This document shows, piece by piece, positions 59,208 to 64,000 of a stretch of 64,000 nt of DNA. Each line of letters begins with the position of its first letter. Position 1 is the first letter of the stretch. Location: positions 1,131,501 through 1,195,500 of the forward strand of contig WUJK01000011.1 in the NCBI GenBank assembly GCA_011317545.1, read 5' to 3'. The notes beneath the pieces were generated by a model. The model worked only from the letters and a program-made list of their open reading frames with translations, was not told the origin of the DNA and ran no database searches. This DNA is from Coniella vitis (taxonomy: Eukaryota; Ascomycota; Sordariomycetes; Diaporthales; Schizoparmaceae). A program made the translations under genes and the position numbers.

Positions 59208-59250
59208 TGTTGTTATTGTTGTTGTTGTTGTTATTATTATTGCTGCTGCT
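59208..59250. repeat. GTT/ATT/GCT triplet repeat
   Basis: Consecutive TGT/TAT/TGC triplets: GTT units, then ATT, then GCT. Non-coding. Confidence 0.85.
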
Positions 59251-59435
59251 CCCCCAACGTAGCATCACATTGCGTACATGCATGCGCTTACATGGTGATG
59301 TATCTTAAAAAAGCATAGTCTGCCGCTACTTGGCCTTTTTGTGAATGATCTTATGCGTACATGGCGAGACTATCACATGCCAAAAGGAAAGAAAGCCAAG
59401 ATGGAAATGAAGATGAAGAAAAGAAAAGGAAAAGA

Positions 59436-59448
59436 GGGGGGGGGGGGG
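59436..59448. repeat. G13 homopolymer
   Basis: Thirteen consecutive guanines preceded by an A/G-rich stretch (about 59395-59435). Prone to length error in assembly. Confidence 0.9.
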
Positions 59449-61519
59449 AAGGAGGAACTAAATTACATACCATAAATATATTATTATTATAGCGTATTGT
59501 TCCGATTCCTTCCGTGTGGGTGTACGACTACCTAGGTAAGCAGATCTGGTTGCTAGAGTGCCTCGGTGCGATGATGTTTTGTCCATGCGTGTTGTCCGTT
59601 GCCTTGGTATTTTCGTGTTACGATTATGTTATTTTATGATTCTCGTTGCTGGTGCCGGTTCATTTTTCTTTCCATGTATTGCTATTGAGTTAAATTCAGG
59701 GAGTGAAGAAGACGCGGTGAACTTGCGCCAAGTTGCCTATCAATAAAAAGAATTTCATTGCTTAACCTCATTGGTTTTCATTTTCAATCTATAGCATTGG
59801 TAATGGGTGAGATTGTGTATTCAAAAAAACAAGTGTGACCTGCCTGTAGCCCTACTCGTCTTTTGTTTGTGTATACTGAGTCCTCGAAAATGGAACACCA
59901 CCAAAACCCTCGAATATCTATGGCCAGCTTGGAATTAATGCTCATTCTCCCTGCAAACTACTTGTTCACACATCTACATCAGGAAGATCATCGCTTTGTC
60001 ACGTTCTTGATACGCCGACAAAAGCCAGTCTCTCTCTCTCTCTATCGACTTGTGATTGAATTTGCATGCCCGATACTGAATATTTGCATGTGTATGAAAT
60101 GGACAATGTTTCAGCCGCCAGAGCCAACTTCCCTCTAACGTGAACGGATCAATGATTTCTAGTACATTGCGTTCCTGTCTCGAGTTGCCTTGATATTCCA
60201 CCACGTTGTATACCTGACATTGACCCAAGAAACACCAATCAAGGACGTGAGAAGGCAGAGATTCAACCTCTCAAATCTGTGGCAACTCTGGGAAGCTGCA
60301 ATTCCAGAGTTTTCGCATTGGACACCCCCACGAAAGAAGAAAGCCCACACATCATTTCCACAGTACATGTGTAGCTCGCATGGTGCATGCTGAAGGTTGT
60401 TGCCGAGGCTGAATAAGCAGCAAGAGGGAGAGCATTTTGTCCGAGGGGAGTTTGTTGGTCTTGAGCAAACTTGAATCAACTACATATAAAGAACTAAGCT
60501 GATACGTGATGATCTAGATAATACCCATGTCGCCATCTATCCGTCCGTGCCTTGGGGCGTGCGATGGAGGGCTGTTCAAGGGTGAATGTGTCTCTTAATA
60601 TTCTACGGATACGCAGTGTCCAGTAACAACACCAGATCAAACCTGCAAGCTTTCTACTATCCACAGTCTCCCTTTAGTATCTCAATGCTTGAACCCAGAG
60701 GCTGTGCATCTTCAAATTGTTCCATCACTTATCACTACCGCAGGCAGGGTATCCAGAATGGGCTACGTCTTTGGACCACGCCGCTCCTTATCCTCCCTAT
60801 AGCAAAGCTGGATGATATTCTGCAACGAGTAGAAGAGCACGAGGAGGAGCACGAGGAGCACAAGCGTCCCCTAGGCACTTTATGCACAAATCCAAGGCGC
60901 ATGTTTGCACAAGGAAAAAAAAAAAAAAACCACCCAGCTGGTTGGTTATACGACTTTCTTTGTCGAAACGTGGCAGAAGAACAGTTGAGTGTTCTCTCCT
61001 TTGAATACTCCTTGAGGGACCTTTTGCCTTCCAGCCCCTGCCCTGTCCCTGCCCCATGAGCAATGACGGATTGACTTACTAAGCGCTCTCAACTTCAACC
61101 GACCTTCGTGTCTCGTCGGCTTTGACAGAGATGAAGTAGTATAAAAGAAGGAGATAAGCGCATGATCCCCACCGGAACATACAAACTCTATCGCACTTTG
61201 ATACAAACCGAGCACCGAGTGCGTCTTTGCTTCATGTCATCGTCGTCCTTGTGGTTAAATACCGTACCGTCCATTAGTGGGGCCGCAACGACTCGTCGTC
61301 ACAAGAAATTGAGGAATTGTGAGCCTCATAACCAAAAAAAAAAAAAACGCAATGTGCTACGAGAAGTGCCGACTCATGTTTTCTTTTCCTTCTTTTCGGT
61401 TTTCGCTCCACTCCTTCGCATCCTGCCGGGGCACCGAAAGAAAAAAAGGCAGCACGCTGAAGAACAGCAGAACTGCATACATAGTACTTGCCGAGGTACG
61501 GGTAATTTCATGTGTACAC

Positions 61520-61551
61520 TATGGTAGTACTATGTACAAAGTACTACCATA
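61520..61551. repeat. 12-bp perfect inverted repeat
   Basis: TATGGTAGTACT, an 8-base loop ATGTACAA, then AGTACTACCATA. It overlaps an exact GTACTATGTA (61527-61536) and is flanked by further copies at 61478-61487 and 61551-61560. Confidence 0.85.
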
Positions 61552-63974
61552 TACTATGTATGGCAGTGAGTTGCATTATTCTAGACCTTTTTCGAGAGAG
61601 ACGTTGTCGGAGCTTACCCTTCTACGACGCTTCTTGTTTGGGACTCAGCCTTGGAAAAAGCAAGTTCAGAGGGAAGAAAAGAAAAGAAAAAAAGGTGATG
61701 CAGCCACCCAATACCGAAGGGATCGGCCGGAATCGTCGGCAGGGGTACGGCAGGGAGGGCAAGGGAGGAAAAAAAAAAAAAAAGGTCCTAGAGGGCGTCT
61801 CGGCCCGTTGCAACGCTCTCGGGAGCGTCAAACGGAGATGTGCCGTGTGTTGGTGTGCGAAATGATTGCTTGCTCTTTGTGAGATCTGCAAAATCGTTAC
61901 TGCGTAAAACAAAGGCTGCCTAGCGCCTTTGATCACGACTATAGTTACGTCTGTTGGGGCAACGTAGAGGCTTCGTGGTTTATTAGGAGTTCCATAGCGC
62001 CCCAACGAGGGCAAGCTGATACCAAGGACAGCAAAGTATACACAACTCACGCCCGGGAATATTCCCACCATGTCGATCACACTTTCAGCACTTGAATTAC
62101 TCCATTCTCCGCAATGCACGCCGGAGATGCACAACGATCCATGAATTACTACGATGTTCCAGGGTTATGGCGCCAATGCGACCGCAGGTCCGTCTTCCGG
62201 TAATGAAGTTGCACTGGCGAACACGAGGACGCTCTGATCCGTTCCTGGTCCCCGACCTTCAGCCGGCTATGTTCGGAGTCCTCTGTTCGGAGCAGCGATT
62301 GATTTGGGAGGTGGTCGACCGGAGACATTGCAACGAAACTGCACGGCAAATCTTCTTGTGACCGTTGTTGCTATTGGGACAGAAAAAAGAGGCAGGGGAG
62401 ATCCTTTCTTTCTACTGCAAATGAGACATTTTCCCCTCCTCTTTCTCCTCGACTGTGAATTGACAGAGCTTGCCCCTGTCCCCTCCAAGGCGACGGGATC
62501 TTTTGGCGCCTGGCGTCACGATGGGATGGGACCCTCCTCTCGACTTCGTCTGCAAGCCCACTTTCGCCATCGCAAGGTTACCAACGGCTTCGCTTGCCCA
62601 CATCGCGAATGCGGGAACTGACTGGCAGGCCTGTTCAAGGCAGGGCAGGTGATGGTCCTCCGCCCCCAATCTGAATCTGTCATTGATGTTTCTCCTTAGC
62701 CGGCCCGCTTTTCCTTTTGATGAATCCTCATCCCCGTCGGCTCGCATGGAGACGCCAAGCATATGTCTCCGCTTTCCACAATGCACGGACAGCATCGTGC
62801 TATTCTGTACTTGGTTGGAGTATGGTACCATATCATGCTATACCGTAGTAGGCTCACAGTATCGCTATCGGGTGGACCTCGTCGACTAGTAGCGCCGCAA
62901 CAGTGGGCTGCTAGACAGTGGAGTTCAAATATGCCAGCCAGGATGGCACGGTGCGAGAGACGGCTCCGATCTCTTGCAGATCCTCACTCGAGCACTCTGA
63001 TGGAGTTTGCTCCGCAAGAAGACTGGATTCAGGCGGCGATCGTTGTGCACCGGATCGTGAAGTGGACCCTTTTTGGACTGATTGGCTTGCCATTTTCTCC
63101 CGCAAATGCTACACAGTAACGCACGGAAGTACTGCCTCCCTTTGTAGCCAGGGGAGTGCAAGGAAGAACCCAGTACTCTGCGAGCCGGATGCGAAGCTGT
63201 ACGCGCAGTCCTGCCTGCTCAACTCGTGAGAGCAGTCAGCCTCTTGGCTTCATGACACGTGTTGGAAGTTGAGGCGAGCACGAGGAACGTCAGAAGGAGA
63301 AAGAAGAGCAGGCTCAGCGTAGCAGTGACAAGCCTCAATAGTGATAGGGGAAGCATGGATTGATGGCAGACATGGACACGTGTTGAGCACAGAAAAGGAA
63401 GGGAAACTATGAGAGGATAATATAAGTAGTTCTACACAGGGATCAGATAGAAGTAGAAGAGAGACGAGAAAAGCACTCGAGCCCGCTCTAGCAAAGGCGT
63501 TTCGGCGTTTTTACGTACCTCAAGAAGCAGAACATTGTGCGCAAGCTACACCATCGTGTAACGAGACACGCTATAATTCCGCCACTGTCGTGAGAGCCTC
63601 ATCAAGCTGCATGATATGCCATTGCCGCACATCCACCATTTGCTGCACACCTCTCCAACATGTATGTGTATCTGTACGTATCTGCTGAGGCAGTACGTAC
63701 TCCTGGCTCGAGTCAACGACGGAGACGCGTTGAGGGAGGAGGGGGGTGGAACAAGGTCTACCCCAGAGCAGCAGACAGCTAAGGGTAGCATTGGGGATCT
63801 CAGGTTGCCGTCTGGGGCCGCAGGGAGTCCCTGACAAGACGTGAGATCGCCCAAGCACGCCACCTGTCTCTCGGAGCTGGGCACGGGGCTTCACAGTGGG
63901 GTTGGCGAGGGCTGTGGCTCCTTTGGCCTGTATGTAAGTACTATAATACTAGAAGGGACGTCTTGTTAGCAAAG

Positions 63975-64000
63975 ATGCCTGTCCCAAAAGGTACGCGAGA
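63975..64000 (+). CDS. Possible first exon of a gene running off the right edge
   Basis: ATG with A at -3 gives MPVPK, followed at once by a GTACGC that could be a 5' splice site at 63991. Short first exons of this kind are common in fungi, and the 6.4-kb gap must end somewhere. Only 26 bases are visible, so this is a weak call. Confidence 0.25.

Larger units (their letters stand above)
57568..63974. other. Large non-coding interval, 6.4 kb
   Basis: Downstream of the P-loop gene to near the right edge. It is rich in simple repeats (TA, CA, GTT, poly-G, several poly-A tracts of 13 or more at about 58765, 60917, 61334 and 61770) and contains the densest cluster of the TACATAGTAC motif (61478-61560). 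Open frames of 100-190 codons cross poly-A tracts and have no domain. No gene is supported. Confidence 0.5.

Noticed and set aside
61319..61882. 187-codon frame through poly-A tracts
   Set aside because: Lys runs come from two poly-A tracts and no conserved residues are seen.
1..64000. Transposon, CRISPR array, rRNA, secondary-metabolite cluster
   Set aside because: Looked for and not found: no transposase or reverse-transcriptase motifs, no spaced direct repeats, no rRNA-like sequence, no PKS/NRPS domains.

Overview
This window reads as nuclear DNA of a filamentous ascomycete (Pezizomycotina; Sordariomycetes, perhaps Hypocreales, is my best guess). The genes have short spliceosomal introns, mostly about 55-100 bases, with GTAAGT/GTGAGT-type donors, CTNAC-like branch sites and YAG acceptors. 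The proteins carry fungal homopolymer runs (Q, N, H, G). The gene set includes AbaA, a conidiation regulator, and Gwt1 and Gpi19, which make GPI anchors. I see no bacterial operons, CRISPR array, transposon ORF, rRNA or convincing tRNA.

Layout. 1-503 (-): 5' part of an MFS sugar-type transporter. 1582-2276 (-): LC8 dynein light chain in five exons. 3071-5849 (+): MRD1, a five-RRM pre-rRNA processing factor. 6949-11241 (+): an AbaA-type TEA transcription factor. 15595-17065 (+): a secreted protein whose predicted mature N-terminus is His. 18107-19592 (-): cyclophilin H. 24769-26311 (+): a membrane RING-H2 ligase. 26948-28087 (-): a GPALPP/DUF3752 protein. 28681-33840 (+): VPS8 of the CORVET tether. 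34165-35361 (+): GPI19/PIG-P with an overlapping uORF. 37448-39209 (+): an unnamed single-pass membrane protein with a coiled coil. 40599-44286 (-): a CAMK-like protein kinase. 50820-52427 (-): GWT1. 53468-54774 (+): an unnamed protein with a BTB-like C-terminus. 56828-57567 (+): a small P-loop kinase-like protein. 63975 (+): a possible first exon running off the edge.

The genes are mostly unrelated housekeeping and developmental functions, as usual in fungal chromosomes. There is no biosynthetic cluster. Two GPI-anchor enzymes (GPI19, GWT1) lie 15 kb apart, and MRD1 and LC8 are divergently transcribed, as are GPALPP and VPS8. Exon joins were read by hand from splice signals and phase; all multi-exon models given here keep frame.

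About half of the window is non-coding, with gaps of 4-6.5 kb (11.2-15.6, 19.6-24.8, 44.3-50.8 and 57.6-64.0 kb). Those gaps hold microsatellites, pyrimidine-rich leader tracts and a strikingly recurrent 10-base motif, TACATAGTAC (seven exact copies on the two strands plus many one-mismatch copies, none in a called CDS). This motif is the least explained signal in the window.
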